DNA from: a virus
DNA length: 36,858 bases
Virus record (IMG/VR): IMGVR_UViG_3300045971_000265
Coordinates: 1 to 36,858 of that record
Direction: 5' to 3' (one strand)
Part shown: in pieces, positions 28,277 to 36,858 of the stretch
Layout: each line of letters begins with the position of its first letter
Numbering within the stretch: position 1 is the stretch's first letter
Notes under the pieces: model-generated
What the model saw: only the letters and a program-made list of their open reading frames with translations
Database searches by the model: none
Told to the model about the DNA's origin: nothing
Program-made: the position numbers and the translations under genes

Positions 28277-31200
28277 TACAGGTTCTTCCTTAGTTCAGTT
28301 AGCTTCGCATCCCTGCGGGCTTCAAGCGCCTTGACGGCGGCAAGACTATCCGCCCGGGGTATCTTACCAAGATTGGCCGCGCGCTTGGCGTTGCTTATAT
28401 CTTGGTCGAACGCGCGTTTGGTGCGGTTTATCTCCAGCTCCAGACTCTTGGCGGTTTCCGCGTTGTCTACAGCCGATACGGGGGCAAGTAGTTTGCGCGT
28501 GGCTACCACAGCAGTGTCCTGCCCATGGCCCAACAACCCGGGCTTGCTCTCGAACGTCTTGTGGTTCACCAGCGGAGGGGTGAACTGCTCGGCCATGCGC
28601 AGCGCACGGGTTCCGATCTTATCCGCGGTGTTGTCGGTCTCTTTGTTGAGCGGCTTGCCGAGATATGGGTCGTACCCAAACGCGTACATCATCGCCGTTG
28701 TAAACGGGTTGTTCGGTGTGACGGCCGACGGCATAGAGTTCCATCCAAGGAACCCGTTCGGGGCGTCGGAGAACTCTAGCGGGGACGGCATAAACCACTT
28801 GGCTGCGTCAAAGTACACGTCGTTGCCATTGTGCTTTCCAACATTCCACGACTTGTTTGCACCGAACCACGTCTTACTATCCTTGTGCGCGCGGGCGCGC
28901 TTCTTCTCATCATCAGGTCCGCCGTTCATAGCGGTAAATGCCCCGGACACCATGGCGTACCCCATCGCCAACGACGCTATTTTCCACGGCTCGTGCTTAG
29001 CGATGTGAGCCAGCAATCCACCCATGGCGAACGGCCACGACGCGAACGGCAGCGGCCCCTTGCGCAGCAGGTTAAGCAGACGTGAGTCGTTGTCGTAGTT
29101 GAGGAACTTGTGCGTAGCCGCAGCCCCAGCGTTTGACTCCATGTCCGCTTTGGACAGGTGAGCCTCATCCCGCTGTTGCCGAGCCATCTCCGTCATAAAC
29201 GCCGCTAGTCGGAATGCGTTGTCCCCCGCTCCATATACTTCCTGCATAAAGTCGTCTGCGCGCTTGCCCTTCTTGGCGGCCAGCGCAGCGATCTTCTCCG
29301 CTAGGTGGCTCTCATACCCAGCCCAGTGGCGTAGCGTAGCAAGCATGCCGGGGCTCGCCGACTCGGTCTGCGCGGCCATGCCTTCATACATGATCTGCTT
29401 GACTTCGTGGGTAGCCCAATCACCGACGGTGGCCCCAGAATGGAAGAAGGCGGCCATGATGGCATGCTCGTCCTTGGACAGCTTGCCCATGCCGGTTGAG
29501 TACCGGATATAAAGCCCCAGCGCATCCTTCACAGACGCGATAGGAATGTTGTTGAGGTACGCCAGTGTCACGTTGCCCATGATGTTAGTGACGTGTGTCG
29601 GTGGGTTGTACACCGTCTTCATCTTCTTGAACGTGGACAGCAGCGAGTTGTACGCCCGCAAGTCCGATGCTGCCGTGCGGGTCACTGCGTCCTGCAGCCT
29701 AGACCATACTGGCCCTTCAACTATCTTACCCGCCAGATCGCCGTAGGCATCTGTTTTTGGAGCCTGCACCCAGTTCCCCGGCTTACGGTTCTCCCACTGC
29801 ATGGGGGCACTGCTGTTGTCAGGGTCAGACATGTCAGAGATAAACACGTCTGCTTTGTTTGGGTCCGACTTTTGCAGATGCGCCAGCAGCGCTTCCTTGT
29901 CCTCGAACACCCGGTTCTCCTTAGCCCCTACGCTGGATATGTCCCGTACCAGCTTGCGCGTGGCTACAGCATTGGACAGGATAGACACCGTGTTGAGGAA
30001 AGATGTGGCGACCACGTCTGTCTCGCGTCCCTTGGCTTTTGGGTCAGCCATGACGCTCTGCACCGTGTCTACCTTGCGGAAACGCAGCCCGTCGCCTTGG
30101 CCTTCGGGCATAGCCACTGCCTCTTTCACGCGGTATTGCTCCAGCTTATTGGGCACCGACTCACCCACACTGGCGTCAGGCTTGAACCCAGCCAGTTCGG
30201 ACTCGTGCACCATACGGTGCACGGCCTTGGGCGCTGCGCTCTTGCTGGCGTACGTTGGGTAGAACCTACCCCGCACGCTACGCTCGCCGCTGGGCGTCAT
30301 GGGGGCTATAACAAATTTGCCGCCGCCATCATCTGACAGCGCTATATCCACAGTGGCGCGGTCTAGTTTGCCCTCGCGGGCCCCCAGCGCAGAGCCTTGA
30401 ATCTCGCGCGCGTGCAGCGCGTATGTAAGCATTTCAGACGGCAGCAAACCCTCGAAGCGCTGGGCCACTTCAGGCTTAGACGCCGCGATCATATTCGTTA
30501 TGGCCTCGTGGGCAGCCACAATACGGTGCTGTACGTTTTCGTGCAGGTCGGTCGTGGCCGTGCCCTTGTCCTTGGCGTAGGCGTCCATGAAGTCCATAGC
30601 CTTTATAACTTCGGCTTGGTCTACGTGGGCCATCCACTCACCCAGCTTAGAAGCTGCCGTAACGGCCGCGTTTCGCTCGCGCTTGTAGACCTCCACCGCC
30701 TTGGCCATCTTCTCCGACACCGGCACATCGGCGCTTACCCACCCGACGAACGCAGCTAGGTTGGGGGAGAACTTCTCTAGCCCTTCGTACGATTTCTTGG
30801 CCCACGCATCCATCTTCTGCATGGTAGGGCGATCCCCGGCATACATACCCGGCAGCATAGCCGCAAATATGCGCTCGCCTATTGCCTTGGTGGGGGCGTA
30901 CTTCTCGCCGTACTTAACTTCCGGCACCTGTATCACGCCGTTGACCGGAGCAGACACGGCTTGTGCGTGGAACACGCCGTCCAGTTCTGGCTGGCGCTCC
31001 ATGGCCATGCCCGCCTTGGCCGTGATGAACTCAGCATCTGTAGCGTGGGCTACTGGGCGCGAGCCAATCAGTGTGTGCGACATATTGATGAACTGGGACA
31101 GCGCCTTTTCTTCAGCGAACGGCAGCCCCAGCATCATGCGAATCTGGCGCACAAACTTGGTAAGCATGTTGCCCATGGCGCTCACAACAGTTTCGTTCTT

Positions 31201-34200
31201 GGACGCGCCCATGCGCTCCATAGCGCTGCGGAAATCTTCGTGGGTAAGCCCATAAGACACGAACTCATGCACCCCCTTCTTGGGGTCAGCGAGGTCCGCC
31301 ATTGCTTTGTCGCCAAGCGCCGTACGCACATCTTCAAACGCCTTGGTCTTGAGGGTCTTTAGAACCTCCTTGCGCAGCGCATCGAGCCCGCGGACCAGTG
31401 CTGTGTCCTTACCGGCGTGGATAATCCCGCCGACAACGGCGTGCAATATCTCGTGGAGCACAACCTCATTGCTGTGCCCGTCCATGCCTATGTGTATTGT
31501 GGCCCGCCCGTTGGCAAACTCCGTCAAGCCCAACTTAGTGGGCGGGGTAGTCTTTGTCTCGGACAGTGACCTCTCTCCGCCTCTGCCAAACTTGTGGTTC
31601 TCGTTATAGAACTCCATCGTAGGCGGAGCAATCCCATTAGCGGCTGCGCGCTTCATAGCGGAGTTCAGCACGGACGCCAGCCGACGTACGAAGGCGTTGT
31701 GCACCCCACCGTGCATCATGTACTGCAGTACAGCTTCAGCGCCTCCAGCATACTTTAGCTTGGTCTTCCCACGATACCCGCCAGACGCCGTGAACCCGTG
31801 AATATACGCATCGGCTAGTTTGCTCTCTTTGAAGTCGCCCAGCTCCCTGCGCTCCCGAATGTCTTTGCTGGTAGTGCCGTGCAGCGGTTTGTCTTTAGCC
31901 AGATACCCCAGCTGCCAATCACTGTGGTGGATGCTGAATCGGGTGGACTCGCTAGATTGATTTCCGCCTTCGGCCTGACTTCCGCCAATAGACTTTGGCC
32001 CTTTGAGGTAGTCCTGCGCCTTGCTAATATTGGCGTGGCCGACAAGCTGTTCCAGCTTGCTCATCTCTGACACTAGCTTGTTGCCGTTCTCCGTTAGCCG
32101 TATATGGAGTTCGTCATCGGCGCCTTCAATCTTGGCCCGCTGGTCCCCCTTGGTAGAGCTGCCCAGCTCGTCAATCAGTGCCTCGCGGCGCTTAGTCAGG
32201 TTGTGGATAGCCTCTATGTGATTAACAACTGTGTCACGAATGCCACCCAGCCCCTTGGTGATTGGGTTGTCGTAGTCGCCTTTGATGGCCGGCATCAGCG
32301 CCTTGGCAACGACTTCGTCTTCTTTGCCCATGAACGCTTTGCGCTTCACAGGCTTGGTCTTGGTGCCAGCGCTTAAATCTTCGAGCGAGGAAGTTTTGGT
32401 ATCCCCGGTATCTTCACTGACAGCTGCTTTACCTTGGGTATCTTGTCCGGTGCTGGGGCGGCCAGCTTCGGCGGTCTTCCCCCCATTGGCATCGCGGGCT
32501 TGCGTATCGACCCCGACACTTCCTTCGGCTGCCCCTTGCTCATCCCCCGCAGGTATGGTTTCACGATTGGCATCTTGGCTCCTGTCTACATCTAAGGTTG
32601 GTTTGGGCGGGTTCAGGCGATCCGCGCGCACTTGTTCAGCGGTGCGGTTGCTGCCGTCTTCCTGACCGATATGCTCCCGTATCTGCGTGGCAATACGCTC
32701 CGACTCAGTAGCTGTAGCCAGCATCTTGTCAGCAGCTGCTTGGGCTTCGTCGCGCTGGGCCTCCAGCTCGGCCCGGGTCTTCTTGGAGGCCCGCTTGGAC
32801 AGGGCGTCCAGACGTTGCTGCGCAGTTTTCGCCGCCGCTGCGGGGGCTTCCGACTGAGCGCGCAAGTCCACTGCCGTCGCCTCGTGGGTGTCGGCGGTCT
32901 TGTGCATCTCCTCAACTGGGTCTGGCTTGGCCACAGGCTCGGGCGCTGGGCGCTCCGGCGGTGCCGTCGTCACTTCTGGGGTTGTGATGTCGGCTTCTGT
33001 GTCGCCATACATGCCACGGCGCGCCAGCTCCTCGCGCTGCGCGTTTATCCGGTCGGTGTACACATTGCTGCGCCCCGACGCCCGGCCCTGCTCGAAGGTG
33101 CTCTGGACGGCATCAAACTCCTCGTGGGGGACGACGTTGTTGTCGCGGGCACTGCGTTCAGCTGCCGTGTCGTACAGCTCTCGCGCCGTTGGCGTGTGCC
33201 TGCGCAAGTTGAACATTGGCCCCATCATGGCGCCACCAACAGCAGCGCCAATGCCCGCGCTCTCGGCACCTTCGGTCAGGTCTTCCTTACCTGCGCCGTA
33301 GTTCTGCCACATGGCCCCGGCGTATCCCAGCGGGTATCCCTGCAACGCCTGAGACGCCGACGCGCCACTGAGCCGGCCTGCGGTGTCCAGCATCGTTTGC
33401 GTGCGAGATAGCGCCGCTGGGCGGGCCGCAGCCAGCAAGTCCATAGCCTCGTGCGTAGCGATGGGGGTCAGCACACGTCCGCCCGCCATAGCCGTTGCGG
33501 GGGTCTCCAACCCCAGCTTATTTGCCAGCTTGCCGCCAGCGGCCATAAACGCAGCATCAGTAGCTCCGCGCCCCATAGCCGCCCATGCTTGGCGCTCTTG
33601 GTCTGGGGCGTCGGGAGAGACGCCAGCCATCTGGGCACCAGCCGATACCGCCCCTTGCCCGACACCGCCCATAACGCCGGGCGCCCATGAGCCCATGGCT
33701 CCGGCAGCACGCAGGCCGTACGCCGTTGCCTGCAGCCCTTTAGTAACTGCCCCGCCAGCAAGCAGGCTAGGCACGGTCTCAACCACCCCGCCAATACCAG
33801 CCCGTGGGTTTCCAACGTGCGCGCCGACCTTCTCCATGAAGGTAGCATTGGGGTCTTGGGTTACAGCGTCTATCGCTGCCTGCGACGCTTGGCGTTCAGG
33901 CGAGTAGTTACGGGTCTGGGCTTCTGCCCAGTTGTCAGGATGTACACCGGTAGCGTCAGCCAAAAACTCCCCGGCCCGTGCCATGGGGCGGTACCCCGTG
34001 GTGGCTGCTATCGGCAGATCAATAAGCCCGCCTACGGCGCCCGGCAGCTTGGCAATGCCGCGCTTCACGTCCGTGATTGAGTCCTTCAGGAAGTTGTCGT
34101 TCTGGTCTGGGTTGCTGGGGGCTGGGCCATGCACCCAGCCGACCTTGGTGTTAAGGCGCGCAGGGGCGTTCTCGTGCACCCAGCCGACCTTGGTAGTGGG

Positions 34201-34404
34201 GGCCATCCCGCCACCGCCGCCATACATACGGGTGTGGAAGTCTTCCAGCGCAGCGCGCTGAATGGAGTTGCCACCCCGGGACATCTCAGCCTCCAGCTCC
34301 CGGCGCATCTCTGGGTTCTCCAGATCGTACCGGTAGTCCCGGTCGGCTTCGGCGGGGCTCATCATAAGCCCTCGCAAATTGCTCTCATTTGCGTAGTTAG
34401 CCAT
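28276..34404 (-). CDS. Giant virion-associated protein with zincin-like motif, 2042 aa
   Basis: Very long late protein of the kind carried inside the head and ejected with DNA in podovirus-like phages. In order: a tandem 15-residue repeat (TKVGWVH twice, about 70-100); Gly/Ala-rich hydrophobic stretches (about 185-400) that could insert in a membrane; a coiled coil (about 500-580); an HExxH motif in VVLHEILHAVVGG (about 982-986) that fits a zinc peptidase; a conserved-looking NPPTHVTNIMGNV segment (about 1597-1610); and a hydrophobic part near 1780-1826. The multi-domain layout resembles phage polyvalent proteins. The peptidase could cut the host cell wall or virion proteins; this is inferred. 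The upstream AGGA site is 6 bases before the ATG. Confidence 0.85.
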   Translation of the reverse strand: MANYANESNLRGLMMSPAEADRDYRYDLENPEMRRELEAEMSRGGNSIQRAALEDFHTRMYGGGGGMAPTTKVGWVHENAPARLNTKVGWVHGPAPSNPDQNDNFLKDSITDVKRGIAKLPGAVGGLIDLPIAATTGYRPMARAGEFLADATGVHPDNWAEAQTRNYSPERQASQAAIDAVTQDPNATFMEKVGAHVGNPRAGIGGVVETVPSLLAGGAVTKGLQATAYGLRAAGAMGSWAPGVMGGVGQGAVSAGAQMAGVSPDAPDQERQAWAAMGRGATDAAFMAAGGKLANKLGLETPATAMAGGRVLTPIATHEAMDLLAAARPAALSRTQTMLDTAGRLSGASASQALQGYPLGYAGAMWQNYGAGKEDLTEGAESAGIGAAVGGAMMGPMFNLRRHTPTARELYDTAAERSARDNNVVPHEEFDAVQSTFEQGRASGRSNVYTDRINAQREELARRGMYGDTEADITTPEVTTAPPERPAPEPVAKPDPVEEMHKTADTHEATAVDLRAQSEAPAAAAKTAQQRLDALSKRASKKTRAELEAQRDEAQAAADKMLATATESERIATQIREHIGQEDGSNRTAEQVRADRLNPPKPTLDVDRSQDANRETIPAGDEQGAAEGSVGVDTQARDANGGKTAEAGRPSTGQDTQGKAAVSEDTGDTKTSSLEDLSAGTKTKPVKRKAFMGKEDEVVAKALMPAIKGDYDNPITKGLGGIRDTVVNHIEAIHNLTKRREALIDELGSSTKGDQRAKIEGADDELHIRLTENGNKLVSEMSKLEQLVGHANISKAQDYLKGPKSIGGSQAEGGNQSSESTRFSIHHSDWQLGYLAKDKPLHGTTSKDIRERRELGDFKESKLADAYIHGFTASGGYRGKTKLKYAGGAEAVLQYMMHGGVHNAFVRRLASVLNSAMKRAAANGIAPPTMEFYNENHKFGRGGERSLSETKTTPPTKLGLTEFANGRATIHIGMDGHSNEVVLHEILHAVVGGIIHAGKDTALVRGLDALRKEVLKTLKTKAFEDVRTALGDKAMADLADPKKGVHEFVSYGLTHEDFRSAMERMGASKNETVVSAMGNMLTKFVRQIRMMLGLPFAEEKALSQFINMSHTLIGSRPVAHATDAEFITAKAGMAMERQPELDGVFHAQAVSAPVNGVIQVPEVKYGEKYAPTKAIGERIFAAMLPGMYAGDRPTMQKMDAWAKKSYEGLEKFSPNLAAFVGWVSADVPVSEKMAKAVEVYKRERNAAVTAASKLGEWMAHVDQAEVIKAMDFMDAYAKDKGTATTDLHENVQHRIVAAHEAITNMIAASKPEVAQRFEGLLPSEMLTYALHAREIQGSALGAREGKLDRATVDIALSDDGGGKFVIAPMTPSGERSVRGRFYPTYASKSAAPKAVHRMVHESELAGFKPDASVGESVPNKLEQYRVKEAVAMPEGQGDGLRFRKVDTVQSVMADPKAKGRETDVVATSFLNTVSILSNAVATRKLVRDISSVGAKENRVFEDKEALLAHLQKSDPNKADVFISDMSDPDNSSAPMQWENRKPGNWVQAPKTDAYGDLAGKIVEGPVWSRLQDAVTRTAASDLRAYNSLLSTFKKMKTVYNPPTHVTNIMGNVTLAYLNNIPIASVKDALGLYIRYSTGMGKLSKDEHAIMAAFFHSGATVGDWATHEVKQIMYEGMAAQTESASPGMLATLRHWAGYESHLAEKIAALAAKKGKRADDFMQEVYGAGDNAFRLAAFMTEMARQQRDEAHLSKADMESNAGAAATHKFLNYDNDSRLLNLLRKGPLPFASWPFAMGGLLAHIAKHEPWKIASLAMGYAMVSGAFTAMNGGPDDEKKRARAHKDSKTWFGANKSWNVGKHNGNDVYFDAAKWFMPSPLEFSDAPNGFLGWNSMPSAVTPNNPFTTAMMYAFGYDPYLGKPLNKETDNTADKIGTRALRMAEQFTPPLVNHKTFESKPGLLGHGQDTAVVATRKLLAPVSAVDNAETAKSLELEINRTKRAFDQDISNAKRAANLGKIPRADSLAAVKALEARRDAKLTELRKNL
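34130..34194 (-). repeat. 20-base direct repeat inside the giant protein gene
   Basis: TGCACCCAGCCGACCTTGGT occurs at 34130-34149 and at 34175-34194, 45 bases apart. It encodes TKVGWVH twice in a 15-residue tandem unit. In-frame spacing means copy number could change by recombination without breaking the gene. Confidence 0.9.
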
Positions 34405-34416
34405 GGGCGTCCTAAG

Positions 34417-35934
34417 TTATCGACGGGTAGGGTGTGTTGCAGCCCAGTCTGCTTGCCGTTGGCGTTGCTCCAGCCCTATACGACGAATCTCGGCTTGCCG
34501 GTCGGCTTCTCGCTGTGCTTGCGCTTGAGCTTCCGCGCGCTGCTCTACTGCTCGCTGCTCCGCCAGTTCTGCTGAACGGCTGCGGTCTGATTTTGGTCCT
34601 GCGTGCAAAAGCTGTTTCTGCGTGGGCTGCAGCCCCACCACCGGCTTCGTGCTCGTTGGTGGTTTGCCAGAATCGGTATGCCCCGGTACGGTAGCCAACG
34701 CTTCTGCCCGGGTCTTATACGGCTTGTTGTCAGCACCCACGAACGCGGGCTGGGGCGGCTGCCCCTCCTCAAACACATACATGCTCTGGGCGCCGGGCGG
34801 TGGAGCGCCGCCACTCTCCCCACCAGATGCCGGAGAGAGCCCGGAAGCGCGGGCCACTATGCTGTCCAAGTACGCCGACTGCTCATCCCACGCCTTACCA
34901 GCGGAGTCGTCGTTCGGCATGATCCAGTTCTTAACGACAGGGGGACGTGGGCCCAGCTCTAGCCGTCTTTGAAGTATCTGCTTGTTCATTTCGGGGTCCA
35001 TCGACGCTTTGCCTGCCCCACTGGGGCTACGCCCAGTACCATTCTGGTAGTTGTACGCGCCGCGCGCCAACTCCAGCTGGTCCTTGTACCGGGTGGCGTT
35101 TATGTCGTGATACCGCGTGGCCTCTTTCGCTTTTTCTTCCTCCAAGAACTGCTTGTGGGTCTCCGCGTACGGCTGCATCTGGATTGACAGCTCGCGGCTG
35201 TTCTGGGTCTTGTGCTCCCGGCTACCGTCCGGGTGGATGATGTCGTATTCATAGTCGTATGTGGGCATCTTGTGCCCGCCAACATCTACCTCCCGCATCG
35301 TTTTCTTCACGGTTGCCGGGTCGATCTTCATTTCGCCAGAGGCGTTCAGCGCCTGCACCATACCATTGACATCGCCGGAGCGCATGAACGGCAGGGCGGT
35401 CAGCACCCCCTCAGAGGCGAGACGCTTGGCCATATCCATGTGCATAGCCTGCGCTTGCATGCCAGATACGTCAGCGTTGTTGCGCTGGGTCTGCAGGGCC
35501 AGTGCGTCGCCCGGGCGCCCTTGCGCCGACATGAGTCCTTGCTGGCGAGCCGCGGCAGCGGCTGGGGAGTCGTACGCTTTGCGAGCCGCTGCGGCAGCAC
35601 TCTGTGTGTCGTAGTTCTGGCCGTTGACGTTGTAGCTGCGCTGGGCAAGCCCCGGCCCCATCTCGCCATCGGCTAGAGGCGCCTCCGTCTCTGGGCCTTC
35701 CGAGTATGTGGCTGGAGCAGCAGCCTGCCCTAGCGCCTCGCGCTCGCGCTTGGCCCGGTCGAACTCAGACACCCGCAGGTCATACAGGTGGTTGTTCTGC
35801 TGATCCTGCAGCCCTTTTTGGACGCGGTCCCGAGCAGTCTGCTCACGGTCCAGCACGAGCTGGCGCCGGGCCAGCTCAGCATCACGGCCTTCGTTGTACC
35901 CAGCGTAGCCTGCGGCCAATCCTTGAAAGTCCAT
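34417..35934 (-). CDS. Virion internal-type protein, 505 aa
   Basis: Starts MDFQGLAAGYAGYNEGRDAE and continues with long charged helices (RRQLVLDREQTARDRVQK, KREREALGQAAAP), then Ala/Gln-rich segments, a beta part (MPTYDYEYDIIHPDGSRE) and a Glu/Arg/Gln-rich C-terminal helix. Such proteins commonly sit next to giant ejection proteins in the late block, so an internal virion or DNA-ejection role is likely. The ribosome site AAGGAA is 5 bases before the ATG; only 12 bases separate it from the 2042-residue gene. Confidence 0.75.
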   Translation of the reverse strand: MDFQGLAAGYAGYNEGRDAELARRQLVLDREQTARDRVQKGLQDQQNNHLYDLRVSEFDRAKREREALGQAAAPATYSEGPETEAPLADGEMGPGLAQRSYNVNGQNYDTQSAAAAARKAYDSPAAAAARQQGLMSAQGRPGDALALQTQRNNADVSGMQAQAMHMDMAKRLASEGVLTALPFMRSGDVNGMVQALNASGEMKIDPATVKKTMREVDVGGHKMPTYDYEYDIIHPDGSREHKTQNSRELSIQMQPYAETHKQFLEEEKAKEATRYHDINATRYKDQLELARGAYNYQNGTGRSPSGAGKASMDPEMNKQILQRRLELGPRPPVVKNWIMPNDDSAGKAWDEQSAYLDSIVARASGLSPASGGESGGAPPPGAQSMYVFEEGQPPQPAFVGADNKPYKTRAEALATVPGHTDSGKPPTSTKPVVGLQPTQKQLLHAGPKSDRSRSAELAEQRAVEQRAEAQAQAQREADRQAEIRRIGLEQRQRQADWAATHPTRR

Positions 35935-35944
35935 GATATTTCCT

Positions 35945-36858
35945 TTACGAACTCATATATTCTGGGGAGTACTGCACCGCACCGGGCTCAGAGTACCCGA
36001 AGCTGCCACCGCCCGTGCTGCCGCCAAACATATTGCCACCCATATTGCCGAACTGGGTCATCAGCCCGCCAAACATATTGCCTGCAGCCCGACCAACACC
36101 AGCACCGTAGTTCTGCGCGTTGTAGAACGAGTTCGCCTGCGTGTTGCCAAGGTTCTGGTACCCAGCGGCGGCGTTGCCGTACGCACTGCTCATAGCTCCG
36201 TTAGCGCTGTTCTGCAGCCCATACGCGCCGATGCCGTTGTTGACCGATGAGTTGCCAGCCTGCAGCTGCAGCCCGGCCTGCGTGGCTTGGTTGCCGATCA
36301 TCCCCTTGCCCAGCGCGACGGCGTCCATCCGGCGGGAGTAGCCCTGCAGCTCTGCCTTGCCACGGGCGCTGTTGGCGGCTTGCGCCAGACCCCCGGCGTT
36401 GGCCAGAGACAGCTGGTTCTCCATGGCCATGGCCCGGCCAGAGCTAGGGTTAACCCCCATACGCTGCTGGGAGCGCATAGTCTGCCCACGAGCGACATTA
36501 AAACCCTGCTGGGCGTCGGCCTGTGCTTCCTGTGCCATACGGTTCTGGTTGCCTTGGGAGTCGTAGTTCTGCGCGTCGCTCAGCATGCGGTCCTCAGCTC
36601 CTTGGAACCTGCGCCCCCGGGCGATCTGTTCGTCCTGCAAGCCGTTGTATTTGATGCGGTCTTCGCGCTGCCATCCCGCCATTTCCTTGGCGGAGTCGTA
36701 CGCCTGCTGGCGGTAGCCAGAGCCGTCGTTATATACCTGCTTGTCGAAGTTCAGCCGGTCGTTCGTGGCCTGCTCCTGCGATGCGATCGCGCGGGAGTTG
36801 GCGTCAGATGCCTGACTCGATGCTTGCCGTGATGCGGCCGAGCCGATGAGGGAGCTAC
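35945..36858 (-). CDS. Virion internal-type protein (5' end cut by window edge)
   Basis: The frame stays open from the stop at 35945-35947 to the right edge, 304 codons, so the ATG at 36682 is internal and not the start. The sequence is Gln/Ala/Asn-rich and helical (SSQASDANSRAIASQEQATN, ARGKAELQGYSRRMDAVALG), with a Gly/Asn/Phe-rich C-terminal tail (AGNMFGGLMTQFGNMGGNMF). A Gln/Ala helical body followed by a Gly-rich end is common in small internal virion proteins of podoviruses. The next gene starts 10 bases after its stop. Confidence 0.75.
   Translation of the reverse strand, partial: SSLIGSAASRQASSQASDANSRAIASQEQATNDRLNFDKQVYNDGSGYRQQAYDSAKEMAGWQREDRIKYNGLQDEQIARGRRFQGAEDRMLSDAQNYDSQGNQNRMAQEAQADAQQGFNVARGQTMRSQQRMGVNPSSGRAMAMENQLSLANAGGLAQAANSARGKAELQGYSRRMDAVALGKGMIGNQATQAGLQLQAGNSSVNNGIGAYGLQNSANGAMSSAYGNAAAGYQNLGNTQANSFYNAQNYGAGVGRAAGNMFGGLMTQFGNMGGNMFGGSTGGGSFGYSEPGAVQYSPEYMSS

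Noticed and set aside
29593-30336. Plus-strand ORF of 247 aa inside the giant virion gene
   Set aside because: Opposite to a continuous 2042-codon gene, with no start signal.
1-36858. tRNA, rRNA, integrase, attachment site, insertion sequence
   Set aside because: I looked for cloverleaf-like stems, serine/tyrosine recombinase motifs and terminal inverted repeats by eye and saw none; a tRNA-finding program could still change this.

Overview
The window is an unfinished piece of a tailed bacteriophage genome (Caudoviricetes). It carries a terminase pair, a portal, very long virion proteins of the kind ejected with the DNA, and a complete replication module: a DNA polymerase I-type enzyme, a primase-helicase, an SNF2-type helicase and several nucleases. 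I saw no integrase, repressor, lysis gene, phage RNA polymerase, tRNA, rRNA or CRISPR array. Promoters look like host sigma-70 promoters, so early transcription probably uses host RNA polymerase. The long virion proteins and the absence of tail-tape or sheath genes suggest a podovirus-like phage. A Gram-negative, possibly betaproteobacterial host is a guess from base composition and protein style only. Major capsid and tail genes must lie outside the window, because genes are cut at both edges.

Layout. (1) 1-5349, minus strand: small terminase, large terminase, a terminator/promoter element, portal, and two small related virion proteins, the second cut by the left edge. (2) 5350-5754: a divergent regulatory region with several TTGAC boxes. 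(3) 5755-8793, plus strand: short unknown genes separated by repeats, strong promoters and a 995-base AT-rich non-coding stretch that may hold the origin. (4) 8825-13684, plus: a module with a DUF3150-like protein, a MoxR-type AAA+ ATPase and a DUF2201/vWA metallopeptidase-like protein, plus small unknown genes. (5) 13711-18512, plus: about 19 very small genes, many joined by ATGA start/stop overlaps. (6) 18512-28044, plus: replication and recombination (DNA polymerase, RecB/Cas4-like nuclease, HNH-like protein, VRR-NUC nuclease, SNF2 helicase, probable ssDNA-binding protein, primase-helicase). (7) 28022-36858, minus: HNH endonuclease, a 2042-residue virion protein, a 505-residue virion protein and a third cut by the right edge.

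If the genome is circular or circularly permuted (inferred), the minus-strand genes form one late block. It would start at the terminase, run off the left edge and re-enter at the right edge, ending at the HNH gene. The plus-strand early/middle block starts at about 5.6 kb and ends at 28044, where the two blocks collide tail to tail with a 23-base overlap.

The most unusual feature is a perfect 16-base palindrome, TAATTTTGCAAAATTA, present six times. All copies lie between genes from 5.6 to 13.7 kb, and two of them exactly bracket the MoxR-vWA module. Around it are other short repeats, three near-identical promoters and duplicated translation starts, which together look like a phage-specific regulatory or modular-assembly system.
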